Of a stretch of DNA of 64,000 nt, positions 15,726-25,231 are shown piece after piece. Position 1 is the first letter of the stretch; the number at the start of each line of letters is the position of its first letter. Source of the DNA: Parcubacteria bacterium C7867-001 (GTDB taxonomy: Bacteria; Patescibacteria; Paceibacteria; UBA9973; UBA2103); NCBI GenBank assembly GCA_001189095.1, contig LFCK01000001.1:310001-374000 (forward strand), given 5' to 3'. Made by a program: the position numbers and the translations under genes. Below the pieces are notes generated by a model. The model was not told where the DNA came from. It saw only the letters and a list, made by a program, of their open reading frames with translations, and made no database searches.

Positions 15726-16289
15726 ATGGCTCTGACCCCTCCGGCGATGCTTGAAGCCCTTTTGTTCGCCTCGGGCGAACCGCTTCCTAAAAAGCGCCTT
15801 GCGGCGCTTATCGGTGTGCCTGCTGACATGCTCCAGAAGGCGATAGACACGCTCCAAGAAGACCTCAAGGACCGCGGACTCGCCATTGTGGAAACAGGCG
15901 AGGATGTCGAGCTCCGCACCAGCCCCGAGGCTGCGCCACTCATCAAGAAGCTCCGCGAAAACGAGCTTTCCCGCGACCTCGGGAAAGCTGGCCTTGAAAC
16001 GCTTGCGCTCGTCCTCTACAAGAAGTCCGCGACCAGAAGCGAGATAGATTTTGTACGCGGCGTGAATTCAACAGCAGCACTCCGCTCGCTCCTCCTACGC
16101 GGCCTCATTGAGCGTACGGAAGACGATACTGATCGCCGCCGCGCGAAGTACCGCGCAACGACCGACGCACTTGCACATCTCGGCGTCTCCAAAGTAGAGG
16201 ACTTGCCGCGCTACTCGCAATTTACGGGAGCGCTCAAAGCACACGAAACCGCAGTGGCTGCAGCCGTGCCTGAAGATCATGATGGATAA
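15726..16289 (+). CDS. scpB: Segregation and condensation protein B
   Basis: Second accessory subunit of SMC condensin, forming a dimer of tandem winged-helix domains that binds ScpA. MLEALLFASGEPLPKKRLAALIG is the typical N-terminus, and SALRSLLLRGLIERTEDD-like sequence (TAALRSLLLRGLIERTEDD) occurs in the second winged helix. I place the start at the ATG 15726, 8 bases after TATTCT, rather than at an upstream TTG. It overlaps the following carboxypeptidase gene by 11 bases, showing translational coupling. Confidence 0.92.
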   Translation: MALTPPAMLEALLFASGEPLPKKRLAALIGVPADMLQKAIDTLQEDLKDRGLAIVETGEDVELRTSPEAAPLIKKLRENELSRDLGKAGLETLALVLYKKSATRSEIDFVRGVNSTAALRSLLLRGLIERTEDDTDRRRAKYRATTDALAHLGVSKVEDLPRYSQFTGALKAHETAVAAAVPEDHDG

Positions 16290-17226
16290 CTCCTTTCGAA
16301 CTCTAATGGAAAGCGAGACCCGCAAGCTCTGGATGCGGCGGGCTGGCATCGCACTCTTTGCGCTTTCGGGCGTTCTTCTGCTCGTCATGACCGTCGCAAA
16401 TTTCTCCGGTCCGCACAAAACTCCCGTACAAGCAATTGTTCCTGAAGAAAAAACCTACCCTGACACCTACACGGACGTGACGCTCTCAGCGCACGCTGCA
16501 GTTGTCTACGACCTAACGACCGGCGAAGTACTCTATTCAAAGAATGAAGTGGCACAGCTCCCGCTTGCCTCGCTCACCAAACTGCTCACAGTGTACGCCG
16601 CAGCAGACACCATGCTTCCTTCGGCGGAAGTTTCGATAAGCAAGGACGCCCTCGCCGCAGAAGGTGACAACGGCCTAACGGAGGGGGAGCGCTTCACCTT
16701 CGATGAACTCGCGCGCTTTGCACTCGTTGTCTCTTCGAACGACGCTGCGCAAGCAATCGCCGAGGCCTCGATGGCTCGCCGCTCAGTCTCACCAAACGCA
16801 CTTCTCGCAAGCGCCGCGGAAGCCGCAGGACTTTCAGAAACGTATGCGCTCAACGGCACCGGACTCGATGTGAATACAAATACCGCTGGCGCCTACGGCT
16901 CAGCAAAAGATGTCGCGCTCCTTGCCGGCAAGCTCCTTGAGAAAGCGCCACGCATCGCGCACGCGACTATCGAACCATCGATAAGCATCATCGACGCAAG
17001 CGGGAAGAAACTTGTTGCAAAGAATACAAATCCCGACGTGTCGCAGATCCCCGGCCTCCTGCTTTCAAAAACTGGCTACACGGACCTTGCAGGCGGCAAC
17101 CTCGTCATTGTTTTTGATGCAGGAATCAATCATCCAATAGCGATTGCCGTCCTCGGCTCCACCCGCGACGCACGCTTCACGGACGTAGAGGCGCTTCTCA
17201 AGGCCACCCTTGAACGATTCATATGA
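16279..17226 (+). CDS. D-alanyl-D-alanine carboxypeptidase (PBP5/DacA-like)
   Basis: Trims D-Ala from peptidoglycan stem peptides outside the membrane. An N-terminal membrane anchor (about residues 22-42) precedes the catalytic domain. SLTK with the nucleophilic serine near residue 98 is the SxxK motif, SSND the SxN motif, and LSKTGYT the KTG motif. Length 315 is shorter than E. coli DacA, with no obvious C-terminal amphipathic anchor. The start overlaps scpB, and the stop overlaps mraY (ATGA), so the three are one operon linking chromosome segregation and wall synthesis. Confidence 0.92.
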   Translation: MMDNSFRTLMESETRKLWMRRAGIALFALSGVLLLVMTVANFSGPHKTPVQAIVPEEKTYPDTYTDVTLSAHAAVVYDLTTGEVLYSKNEVAQLPLASLTKLLTVYAAADTMLPSAEVSISKDALAAEGDNGLTEGERFTFDELARFALVVSSNDAAQAIAEASMARRSVSPNALLASAAEAAGLSETYALNGTGLDVNTNTAGAYGSAKDVALLAGKLLEKAPRIAHATIEPSISIIDASGKKLVAKNTNPDVSQIPGLLLSKTGYTDLAGGNLVIVFDAGINHPIAIAVLGSTRDARFTDVEALLKATLERFI

Positions 17227-18284
17227 TTTTCGATGCCGCTCGAGTCCTGATTCCATTCGTCCTTGCGTTCTGCATCGGCATCGCGCTTGCGCCGATGCTC
17301 GCGCACTATCTCTACACCTTCAAAGCGTGGAAGAAAAAAGGAGGGAAGGGGAAGGGCATGGGCGACGACAACGGTACGCCTATTTTCGACTCGCTCCATA
17401 AAGAACGGGAAGTGAGCACGCCGCGTATGGGCGGCATCCTCGTGTGGACGGCAACACTCGTCACCGCACTCGGTTTGATGTTGCTCGGCGCTTTGTTCCC
17501 AACCCTGTTCGGTGTCCTCGATTTCGTGAACAGAAGCCAGACGTGGCTCCCACTTACGGCACTCATCGTGGGCGCGGCAGTGGGTCTCGTGGATGACATT
17601 CTCGAAGTCTCGCGCAGCAACGGAGGACTCTCGCTTCCGTGGCGCCTCGGCGCTGTCGCGCTCTTCGGCGCCTTTGCTGGTTGGTGGTTCTACGCGAAGC
17701 TCGGAGTCTCCTCAATAGGCATTCCGTTCTTTGGAGCGCTTCCGCTCGGTCCGTTTTTCATTGCGTTCTTCGTACTCGTGGTCATCGCCATCTACGCAAG
17801 CGGCGTCATCGACGGCATCGACGGCCTTGCCGGCGGCATCTTCGCCATCATTTTCATGGCATACGCAGGCATCGCCTTTGCGCAAAGCCAACTCGCACTC
17901 GCGGCGTTTGCTGCGGCGCTTTCCGGCGGCACCTTTGCATTCCTCTGGTTCAACGTCCCGCCAGCACGCTTCTATCTTTCAGAAACCGGCAGCATGGCGC
18001 TCACGCTCGCACTCGCCGTGGTCGCATTCTCCGCAGATACGCTCGGCGACGGCGTTGGCGTTTCGGTCCTTCCCATCATCGCGCTGCCGCTTACGGTGAC
18101 CGTCGCGACAAACCTGCTTCAGGTCTTTTGGAAGAAAGTATTTAAAAAGAAGCTCTTCAAAGTTGCTCCCATTCATCATCACTTTGAGGCCATCGGCTGG
18201 CCGCCCTACAAGGTGACCATGCGCTACTGGATTATCACCATCATCGCAGGCGTCTTCGGCATCGCAATCGCGCTTCTTAAATAA
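17223..18284 (+). CDS. mraY: Phospho-MurNAc-pentapeptide transferase
   Basis: Integral membrane enzyme making lipid I from UDP-MurNAc-pentapeptide and undecaprenyl phosphate. About ten hydrophobic helices are visible. RMGGILVW, the DD of VGLVDDILE, and the SGVIDGIDGLAGG loop are signature cytoplasmic motifs, and the PIHHHFEAIGW motif near the C-terminus is diagnostic. Length 353 is normal. The ATG overlaps the stop of the carboxypeptidase. It is separated from the murF-ftsI-rsmH-mraZ cluster by over 30 kb, so the classical dcw operon is split. Confidence 0.96.
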   Translation: MIFDAARVLIPFVLAFCIGIALAPMLAHYLYTFKAWKKKGGKGKGMGDDNGTPIFDSLHKEREVSTPRMGGILVWTATLVTALGLMLLGALFPTLFGVLDFVNRSQTWLPLTALIVGAAVGLVDDILEVSRSNGGLSLPWRLGAVALFGAFAGWWFYAKLGVSSIGIPFFGALPLGPFFIAFFVLVVIAIYASGVIDGIDGLAGGIFAIIFMAYAGIAFAQSQLALAAFAAALSGGTFAFLWFNVPPARFYLSETGSMALTLALAVVAFSADTLGDGVGVSVLPIIALPLTVTVATNLLQVFWKKVFKKKLFKVAPIHHHFEAIGWPPYKVTMRYWIITIIAGVFGIAIALLK

Positions 18285-18289
18285 GAGAG

Positions 18290-18318
18290 TTGACGCCCTG
18301 TAGATAGGGGTGTATCTT
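18290..18318 (+). promoter_or_regulatory. Promoter of the SPFH/NAD-kinase-like pair
   Basis: TTGACG (18290-18295), 17 bases, TATCTT (18313-18318), directly after mraY. The 5' UTR contains a 7-bp hairpin TAGTGTA/TACACTA and an AAAGGAAG ribosome site. Confidence 0.65.
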
Positions 18319-18395
18319 TCTTCTTAGTTAGTGTAACGTATACACTAGGTTCAGTTCTTTGAAACTGCACATACAACCGAAGAAAGGAAGTACTG

Positions 18396-19253
18396 ATGAT
18401 TACCCTCATCCAACTCTTCAACAGCGCCGGTGCAGCCGGCCATGTGTTCCTTCTCAAGAAGGGCGTCGTGAAAGACCGCGGGCTCGCGTACAGCGGGTTC
18501 ATCGGCTTCGACACGACCGTCGCCGTCGTACCGACCACGCCGCAAATCCTCAACTTCGCCATTGTGGCGCAGACCAAGGACAAGCAGCGGGTTACGGTCA
18601 CTGGCAACATCACCGCCTCGCTCGTGCCGAGCGTCGCCGTGAAGAACTATGACTTCACGGTCGACGTGCGGAACGGCGGCTACGAAGGCGAGTGGGAGAA
18701 GATCCTGCAAGCCCAAGTGGTCGAACGTGCGGTGCGCGCCGTGCACCAAAAGGTGCGTGAGCTCATCGTCGAAGAAGCTGCGCGCTCGCAGAAGGAAGTC
18801 GAAGACGCCATCATGGCGGAACTGGGCAGCGGCGTGTTCTCTCCGAACGGCGTCGTTATCATCTCCTGCTCGATTCCGCGTATCGATCCCGACAACGAGG
18901 TCGCGAACGCCATCGGCGCGCAGGAGCGGCAACTGCTGCTTACCTCCGCCGACACGGCGCTCCACGACCGCCGCCTCAAAGCGGCAGGGAATGAGCGTAC
19001 CGTCCGCGAGTTCGAGGCCGCAACGGCGCTCAAACTCGAGGTCGACCGTGCGAAGCTCATCGAACAGGAAGGCACGAACAAGGCTGCTGAAGCCCAGTCC
19101 GATGCGAAAGCGACCGAGCTTCGGCTCGCGCCGCTCAAGGACATCGACGCGGGCAAGCTGCTCGGCGCCGCGCTCATCGAAGGCCTCAAGGAAGATCGTG
19201 TTGGAACAATCGTGTTCGGACCGGAACTCCTTGGCGCCCTCGGCCAGAAGTAG
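18396..19253 (+). CDS. SPFH/Band 7-like protein without membrane anchor
   Basis: The N-terminal beta-rich part (FLLKKGVVKDRG, then DKQRVTVTGNITASLVPS) and the long alanine/glutamate-rich helical C-terminal half resemble SPFH (stomatin/flotillin) proteins, which assemble into scaffolds. Unlike most members, no transmembrane helix is seen. About residues 105-270 are predicted coiled coil. It has its own promoter and a strong ribosome site. The next gene starts 9 bases after its stop and is NAD-kinase-like, suggesting the two act together. Family call is by eye and moderate. Confidence 0.65.
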   Translation: MITLIQLFNSAGAAGHVFLLKKGVVKDRGLAYSGFIGFDTTVAVVPTTPQILNFAIVAQTKDKQRVTVTGNITASLVPSVAVKNYDFTVDVRNGGYEGEWEKILQAQVVERAVRAVHQKVRELIVEEAARSQKEVEDAIMAELGSGVFSPNGVVIISCSIPRIDPDNEVANAIGAQERQLLLTSADTALHDRRLKAAGNERTVREFEAATALKLEVDRAKLIEQEGTNKAAEAQSDAKATELRLAPLKDIDAGKLLGAALIEGLKEDRVGTIVFGPELLGALGQK

Positions 19254-19262
19254 GAGGCCGCA

Positions 19263-20174
19263 ATGGACCGAGTCGTACTCGTTACGAAAGCGACACGGCT
19301 CGAAGAACTGATCGTGCAGCACCTCACGCATGGTGCTGCACGATTCAGCCTCGAGTCGCAAGGGCAGTCCATCGAGCCGTACGTGGCGGAAGACGCTGCG
19401 CATCGCTCAGCGATCGCTCACATTCGCAAGCAGATTCCAAACGATGTGCTGACGACTTCCGTCACACGCGAGAATCTCCCGAACTTCCTCTTCCGCGACA
19501 ATGACCTCGTCATCGTCTGCGGTCCGGACGGACTTTTCGCGAATGTCGCGAAGTATCTCACCGACCAGCCCGTGCTTACGGTCAACCCTGACCCGAACAC
19601 GGTGGCGGGCGTGCTGATGCTCTTCCATCCAAAAATGGTGGGGGAAATCATCGCAAAAGTCCGCGAAGGGAAGCACTGCGTCGAACGACTTCCGTTCGTT
19701 AAGGCAGCATTCGACGACGGACGGACGCTCTGGGGCATCAACGACATCTTCATTGGTCGTAAAGATCAAGTGTCGGCTCGCTATCGCGTCACCTATGGCT
19801 CGCAAGAGGAAAACCAATCCTCGAGCGGCATCATCGTCTCAACCGGCGTTGGTTCGACGGGATGGATACGTTCGATACAAGCGATGGTCGCAGGTCTCAA
19901 TCGCGACGGGGGAGGCAGCAAGATTTTGCCTCCAAGCCCTGCGAGCAACCGGCTGCTCTTCGTCGTTCGGGAACCTTTCCCGTCGCCGACGACCGGCACG
20001 AGCATCGTTACAGGTGCCGTACTACCAAACGCACCGCTCCTTGTAACCTCTCAGATGCCAGAAGGAGGATTTCTGTTCTCCGATGGCATCATCGAGCGCG
20101 CAGAGGAGTGGGGCGCCGGCAGCACCGTTACGGTGAGCGTCGGCGACCGGTTCGTATCGCGCATCATTTCCTGA
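19263..20174 (+). CDS. NAD kinase-like protein (divergent)
   Basis: Fold resembles the ATP-NAD/diacylglycerol kinase superfamily. VIVCGPDGLFANVA replaces the canonical GGDGT loop with GPDG, LWGINDIFIG occupies the place of the NE motif, and STGVGSTGW resembles the nucleotide-binding STPTGSTAY region. The altered first motif could change phosphate-donor use. Length 303 is typical. It is coupled to the SPFH-like gene and followed by a strong terminator. Whether it phosphorylates NAD, another nucleotide or a lipid is unknown. No other NAD kinase is present in the window. Confidence 0.7.
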   Translation: MDRVVLVTKATRLEELIVQHLTHGAARFSLESQGQSIEPYVAEDAAHRSAIAHIRKQIPNDVLTTSVTRENLPNFLFRDNDLVIVCGPDGLFANVAKYLTDQPVLTVNPDPNTVAGVLMLFHPKMVGEIIAKVREGKHCVERLPFVKAAFDDGRTLWGINDIFIGRKDQVSARYRVTYGSQEENQSSSGIIVSTGVGSTGWIRSIQAMVAGLNRDGGGSKILPPSPASNRLLFVVREPFPSPTTGTSIVTGAVLPNAPLLVTSQMPEGGFLFSDGIIERAEEWGAGSTVTVSVGDRFVSRIIS

Positions 20175-20175
20175 C

Positions 20176-20207
20176 ACAGGGGGCCTTTGGCCCCCTGTTT
20201 TCTTTTT
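20176..20207 (+). terminator. Terminator of the SPFH/NAD-kinase-like operon
   Basis: CAGGGGGCC and GGCCCCCTG around TTT, followed by TTTTCTTTTT. Confidence 0.9.
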
Positions 20208-20238
20208 GCGAAGACGCGGTGCGCTATAGTAGAAAGAT

Positions 20239-21348
20239 ATGCGTCGTTCTTCTCTTTCGGGTGACCGTCTATTCGCGCTCATCGTCGGCATCCTCGTCTT
20301 CGGCGGTATCGCGATGTTCCTCTCGGCATCGCTCGGACTTCTCGCGCGCGTGAACGGCTCGCCATGGCATATCGCACTCACGCAGCTCGCACTCGGACTC
20401 ATTCCGGGACTGATAGCACTCGCGACCATTCGATTCATGCCGCCAGTATGGGTCCAGCGTCTCGTTCTTCCATTTTTTATAGCGTCGCTTTTGCTCACGC
20501 TCGCCGTTTTCATTCCGGGAGTAAGTCATACGGCAAACGGCGCTACGCGCTGGATCGATCTTGGCTTCGTAACCGTCCAACCAGCGGAATTCCTTAAAGT
20601 CGGCACCATTCTCATGCTTTCTGCGTATCTCGCGAGTATGAAAGGGAAGCTCAAAGATCCCCGCTACGGGCTCCTTGGCTTTGGGGTCATTGTTGGCATC
20701 CCCGCACTCCTCCTTTTGCTCCAACCAAACACTTCGACCGTCCTTATCATTGGAGCGACATCGGTGGCGCTTTACTTCATCGCCGGTGCGCCTCTGCGCG
20801 ACTTCGCCATCATCTTCCTCATAGCCATAGTCGGATTAAGCGCTCTCGTCGCGGCGCGACCGTACCTCATGCAGCGCGTCCAGACATTTATTAATCCTTC
20901 CGAGAATGCACTGACCTCGGGATACCAGATTCAGCAATCACTCATCGCCATCGGTTCCGGAGGATTCATCGGGCGCGGGTTCGGGCAGAGCGCACAAAAA
21001 TTCAACTATCTTCCAGAGCCGGTGGGGGATTCGGTGTTTGCCGTCTTAGGAGAAGAGTTTGGTCTCGTTGGCACCATATTCATCGTGCTTCTCTTTACGG
21101 CATTTGCCGCGCGAGGCCTCATGATAGCGAGTGAGTCCGCGAGTGCCTTTGGTTCGTTAGCGGCTACTGGTCTCACCCTCATCATCACCCTTTCAGCATT
21201 CCTCAACATCGGCGCCATGCTCGGCGTCCTGCCGCTCACGGGCCTTCCGCTTCCATTTGTTTCTCACGGCGGAACGGCGCTTCTCGTCGCCCTTGCATCA
21301 GTTGGTCTCATCTTGAACATCGCCGCCCATCGAACCAAGAGAGCCTAA
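20239..21348 (+). CDS. ftsW: FtsW/RodA-family peptidoglycan polymerase
   Basis: SEDS-family integral membrane glycosyltransferase with about ten helices. GATRWIDLGFVTVQPAEFLK is the diagnostic loop, with later FNYLPEPVGDSVFAVLGEEFG and PLPFVSHGGTALL. It polymerises lipid II together with a class B penicillin-binding protein. The neighbour murG supports FtsW (division) over RodA, but the distinction is not certain, and the elongation genes mrdA-mreCB are elsewhere. TATAGT 8 bases before the ATG implies a leaderless message. Length 369 is normal. Confidence 0.92.
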   Translation: MRRSSLSGDRLFALIVGILVFGGIAMFLSASLGLLARVNGSPWHIALTQLALGLIPGLIALATIRFMPPVWVQRLVLPFFIASLLLTLAVFIPGVSHTANGATRWIDLGFVTVQPAEFLKVGTILMLSAYLASMKGKLKDPRYGLLGFGVIVGIPALLLLLQPNTSTVLIIGATSVALYFIAGAPLRDFAIIFLIAIVGLSALVAARPYLMQRVQTFINPSENALTSGYQIQQSLIAIGSGGFIGRGFGQSAQKFNYLPEPVGDSVFAVLGEEFGLVGTIFIVLLFTAFAARGLMIASESASAFGSLAATGLTLIITLSAFLNIGAMLGVLPLTGLPLPFVSHGGTALLVALASVGLILNIAAHRTKRA

Positions 21349-21376
21349 TCGTGTTATAATATCGAGCATCTAGGCT

Positions 21377-22516
21377 ATGAAAATCGTACTTGCGGGAAGC
21401 GGCACAGGCGGACATTTCTATCCGCTTATCGCCATAGCTGAGGCCGTCCACGACCTCGCGCGCGAGCAGCGTCTCATTGCGCCGCAGCTCATCCATATGG
21501 CGCCGAAAGCTTTTGACGAAGAGGCACTTTTTGAGAACCAAATCTCCTTCGTCTCGATTCCGGCAGGGAAGATGCGCCGATATTTTTCGCTCCAGAACGT
21601 TTCGGACCTCTTTGTCACCTTCATCGGATTCCTTATGGCGCTGGTGAATCTTTTGCGTCTCTATCCGGACGTCGTCGTGAGCAAGGGCGGCTACACGAGC
21701 GTGCCCGTCGTTGCTGCCGCACATCTCCTTGGCATTCCCGTCATCATCCACGAGTCGGATGTGAAAGCTGGCCGCGCAAATCTTTTCGCTGCGCCATTCG
21801 CGCAGCGTATCGCCATAACCTTCGATGAGACCGCGAGTTCCTTTCCCGCAAAGCTTCGCTCGCGCATCGCACGCACCGGCATCCCTATTCGTAAAGCGAT
21901 AGCGCACCCAGAAACGGAAGGTGCTCGCGAAGAGCTCGGGCTTGATACATCCGTGCCGACCGTCCTTATCCTCGGCGGCTCCTCAGGCGCTAAACGCATC
22001 AACGACATGATCGTCGAGACACTTCCTGAGCTCACGCAAGTTGCCAACATCATCCATCAGACCGGCAAGGATAACTTTGCCGAAGTTGGAACCATGTCGA
22101 AGCTCACGCTTGAAAAGAGCACCTCTCCTTCGCGGTACTACCCATTTCCATTCCTCAACACACTCTCGATGCGCCGTTCCGCTGGCGCTGCGGACCTCGT
22201 TATCTCCCGCGCAGGAACCACCACCATCGCCGAAATCGCGCTCTGGAGGAAACCATCCATCATCATCCCCATTCCGGAAACCATAAGTCACGACCAACGA
22301 ACGAACGCGTACGCCTATGCCCACACTGGCGCTGCTATCGTACTCGAGGAAGGGAATCTCACCCCGCACCTCTTCGTATCTGAAGTGAAGCGTCTTCTCG
22401 GCGATCGCGCGCTCCTTGCCTCAATGGCAGACAAGAGCGCCTCCTTCGGTGGAGCTGACGCCGCGCGCATCATCGCTCAAGAAGCACTCACCATCTGTCT
22501 TTCGCATGAAAAATAA
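21377..22516 (+). CDS. murG: UDP-GlcNAc:lipid I N-acetylglucosaminyltransferase
   Basis: Makes lipid II on the cytoplasmic membrane face. GSGTGGHFYPLIAIA is the N-terminal GxGGH donor/acceptor loop. LILGGSSGAKRIND, SRAGTTTIAEIA and the PIPETISHDQRTNA segment are the C-terminal UDP-GlcNAc-binding motifs. Length 379. A TATAAT box sits 16 bases upstream of the ATG. Its end overlaps the gltX start by 11 bases, coupling cell-wall and tRNA synthetase genes in one transcript with ftsW. Confidence 0.95.
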   Translation: MKIVLAGSGTGGHFYPLIAIAEAVHDLAREQRLIAPQLIHMAPKAFDEEALFENQISFVSIPAGKMRRYFSLQNVSDLFVTFIGFLMALVNLLRLYPDVVVSKGGYTSVPVVAAAHLLGIPVIIHESDVKAGRANLFAAPFAQRIAITFDETASSFPAKLRSRIARTGIPIRKAIAHPETEGAREELGLDTSVPTVLILGGSSGAKRINDMIVETLPELTQVANIIHQTGKDNFAEVGTMSKLTLEKSTSPSRYYPFPFLNTLSMRRSAGAADLVISRAGTTTIAEIALWRKPSIIIPIPETISHDQRTNAYAYAHTGAAIVLEEGNLTPHLFVSEVKRLLGDRALLASMADKSASFGGADAARIIAQEALTICLSHEK

Positions 22517-23819
22517 CGTCGTCACTCGCATACCGCCATCTCCGACGGGCCACCTTCATATCGGCACGGCGCGCACGGCGCTTTTCAACTATCTCTATGC
22601 ACGCCATCACGGCGGACAGTTCATCGTGCGCAGTGAAGATACCGACCGTGCACGAAGCAAAGACGAGTTCGAGAAAGAGATCCGCGAAGGGCTCGAATGG
22701 CTCGGCATAACCAACGACGGCTACACGCGCCAGAGCGAGAACCTCGAACGCCATAAGGAAGTCTTGCAGAAGCTCGTGAAGGAAGACAAGGCGTACATCT
22801 CGAAGGAGCCGAAGAAAGATTCGCCGGAAGAAACGGTCGAGGTCGTTCGTTTGCGCAATGAGGGAAGAAGCATCACGTTCATGGATGAAATCCGTGGCAA
22901 CGTGACTTTCGATACGACCGAGCTCGGAGACTTTGTTATTGCACGCGCCATCGACGATCCGCTTTATCATCTTGCGGTAGTTGTGGATGACTTCGATGCA
23001 GGCGTAACCCATGTCATTCGCGGCGAGGACCACATCTCGAACACGCCGCGCCAAATCCTCATTCAGGAAGCCATCGGTGCGCCGAGACCTTTTTACGCGC
23101 ACCTTCCACTCATCCTCGCGCCGGACCGCTCGAAATTAAGTAAGCGTCATGGCGCCGTTGGTGTGTATGAGTATCGCGATGCTGGCTATATGCCGGAAGC
23201 CATCGTGAACTTCCTCGCACTCCTTGGCTGGAGTCCGAAAAGCGACCGCGAGGACTTCTCGCTCGAAGAACTCGTTGAAGCGTTCGACCTTTCACACGTC
23301 CACAAACATGGCGCTATATTCGATACGGACAAATTCAAATCCGTGAATCAACGCTGGATGCGTAAGCTTTCTTCTGAAGAATTTATCGCTCGGGGAAATC
23401 TCTCTGCACCAAATGCGGAACTGCTCATGGCGGCCGTGCCACTCCTCCAAGAGCGCGCGCAGACCTTCGGTGAAGCCCGCGAGATGCTCGAAGGGGAGTT
23501 GTCCTTCCTCTTTGGGGAACCCGTTCTCGATACCGCTGTACTCACTCAAAAGGAAGGGGAGGGGGGCGCCACCGCTCGTTATCTCACCGAGATCATTGCG
23601 ATGCTTCATGAATTTCCGAAAGAAGTGACCGCCGAATCCGTCAAAGAGAAGGTGATGCTCTACGCTGACAAGGAGGGGAGAGGAGCCGTCCTGTGGCCGC
23701 TACGCTATGCCCTCACTGGCAAGGAGCGCTCCCCTGACCCTTTCACCGTAATCTCGCTGCTTAGCCCCTCTACAGCCGCTTCACGGCTCGAAGCCGCGCT
23801 TGCTATACTCAAGGAATGA
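22506..23819 (+). CDS. gltX: Glutamyl-tRNA synthetase
   Basis: Class I synthetase for tRNA-Glu (and tRNA-Gln if the organism uses the amidation route). TRIPPSPTGHLHIGTART places the HIGH motif as HIGT at residues 18-21, and KLSKRHGAVGV near residue 209 is the KMSKS motif. I choose the ATG at 22506, which lies just before the murG stop; the longer frame from 22416 would run far into murG. Length 437. The stop overlaps the following M23 peptidase start (ATGA). Secure identification. Confidence 0.95.
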   Translation: MKNNVVTRIPPSPTGHLHIGTARTALFNYLYARHHGGQFIVRSEDTDRARSKDEFEKEIREGLEWLGITNDGYTRQSENLERHKEVLQKLVKEDKAYISKEPKKDSPEETVEVVRLRNEGRSITFMDEIRGNVTFDTTELGDFVIARAIDDPLYHLAVVVDDFDAGVTHVIRGEDHISNTPRQILIQEAIGAPRPFYAHLPLILAPDRSKLSKRHGAVGVYEYRDAGYMPEAIVNFLALLGWSPKSDREDFSLEELVEAFDLSHVHKHGAIFDTDKFKSVNQRWMRKLSSEEFIARGNLSAPNAELLMAAVPLLQERAQTFGEAREMLEGELSFLFGEPVLDTAVLTQKEGEGGATARYLTEIIAMLHEFPKEVTAESVKEKVMLYADKEGRGAVLWPLRYALTGKERSPDPFTVISLLSPSTAASRLEAALAILKE

Positions 23820-25177
23820 CGTGCGTACGCTCTTTCAGCTTTGGCTTTCTCCTCGCTCTTCTCGTCGTTTTTTGCGCTACCGTTCTCCTTCCCGCGCATC
23901 CCGCCTACGCTGACACCGTCAGCGAGCTTCAGGCGCAGATAGCCGAACATAACAAGCAGATTCAGGCGATACAGGCTGATATCGCTGCGTATCAAAAGCA
24001 GCTCGATACGCTCGGTTCTCAAAAACAAACGCTCCAGTCCACGATCAAAACCATCGACGTCTCGCGCTCGCAGACCGCGGCGCAGATATCCGCGACCAAA
24101 AAGAAAATAAATGCCTCTAACATCAAACTGCGTGAACTCGCACTTGAGATAGATGCGAAGCAACAGGAAATAAACGTTGACCAAGAAACACTCGCGCGCT
24201 CCATACGCGAAATAGCGCACACGGAAGAAAACACCATGGTCGAGGAGCTCTTCGGCGCCGAAAGTCTCGGCGATGCATGGGTCGCCGTCGACCGACAGAC
24301 CGCACTTAATGGCGCGTTGCGCGAGCACGCCGCGCTTCTTGCAAGCGCAAAAATCCAGCTCTCGACGCAGCACACGAGCGTCAGTAGCACGAAGACGGAC
24401 CTCACAAGCCTCAACTCGAACCTCACGACCCAGAAACAGGCGCTTGATGCTAATCGACAAGCAAAAGATGCGCTCCTCACGCAAACGAAGAGCAAGGAAA
24501 GCGAATACCAGTCGCTCATCGCCAAAAAGAAAGCTCAGGCTAAAGTCTTCGAAGACCAACTCTCCCAGCTTCAGAGCCAGCTCACCTCGGTCAACTCTTC
24601 GAGTATTCCGAAAACGGGTTCCGGCATTCTCGCGTGGCCCTTCGCTTCTTCGCTCATGCAAAGCTGCGCGTCGCGCAACAGCATCTTCGGCAACGCGTTC
24701 TGTGTGACGCAATATTTTGGTAACACTGCGTTTGCTGCAGCCGGCGCCTACAAAGGCGCTGGACATAACGGCATCGATGTTGGTATTCCGGTCGGGACCC
24801 CAATTCAGGCTTCGCTCTCGGGAACCATAATGGGCACCGGCAATACTGATCTTGTCTCTGGCTGCTACTCATTCGGCAAATGGGTCGCCATAAAACACGC
24901 CAACGGCCTTGCGACCGTCTACGCCCATCTTTCCTCGATTAAAGTCTCAACCGGACAGACCGTGAGCACCGGTGACGTCATTGGGTTCTCCGGCATGACT
25001 GGTTACGCAACCGGCCCACACCTCCACTACGGCGTATACGCCGTCGGTACTCCCGAGGCGCCGGGTATTCAAATAATGACCCTGAGCAGCTTTAAGGGCA
25101 CTCGCACCGCCTGCGCAAACGCAACCATGCCCGTCGCACCGACCAACGCCTACCTCAACCCGATCTCGTATCTCTAG
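23816..25177 (+). CDS. M23 peptidoglycan endopeptidase with coiled coil (EnvC/NlpD type)
   Basis: Secreted or membrane-anchored cell-wall hydrolase or hydrolase activator. A signal peptide spans about residues 1-32 (FGFLLALLVVFCATVLL then ...AYA). A long coiled coil (about 33-265) follows. The LytM domain has GHNGIDVGIPVG (HxxxD zinc ligands), VYAHLSS and HLHYGVY. All expected zinc ligands are present, so it is probably an active enzyme rather than an EnvC-like activator. TATACT lies 6 bases before the ATG although the gene also overlaps gltX, so it may be made both with and independently of gltX. Confidence 0.92.
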   Translation: MTCVRSFSFGFLLALLVVFCATVLLPAHPAYADTVSELQAQIAEHNKQIQAIQADIAAYQKQLDTLGSQKQTLQSTIKTIDVSRSQTAAQISATKKKINASNIKLRELALEIDAKQQEINVDQETLARSIREIAHTEENTMVEELFGAESLGDAWVAVDRQTALNGALREHAALLASAKIQLSTQHTSVSSTKTDLTSLNSNLTTQKQALDANRQAKDALLTQTKSKESEYQSLIAKKKAQAKVFEDQLSQLQSQLTSVNSSSIPKTGSGILAWPFASSLMQSCASRNSIFGNAFCVTQYFGNTAFAAAGAYKGAGHNGIDVGIPVGTPIQASLSGTIMGTGNTDLVSGCYSFGKWVAIKHANGLATVYAHLSSIKVSTGQTVSTGDVIGFSGMTGYATGPHLHYGVYAVGTPEAPGIQIMTLSSFKGTRTACANATMPVAPTNAYLNPISYL

Positions 25178-25179
25178 CC

Positions 25180-25208
25180 GCCACAGAGATTCTGTGGCAT
25201 TGTTTTTG
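25180..25208 (+). terminator. Terminator of the ftsW-murG-gltX-M23 operon
   Basis: GCCACAGA and TCTGTGGC around GAT, then ATTGTTTTT. Confidence 0.75.
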
Positions 25209-25231
25209 CAGAAAACCAGAGGAGGCTTTTG

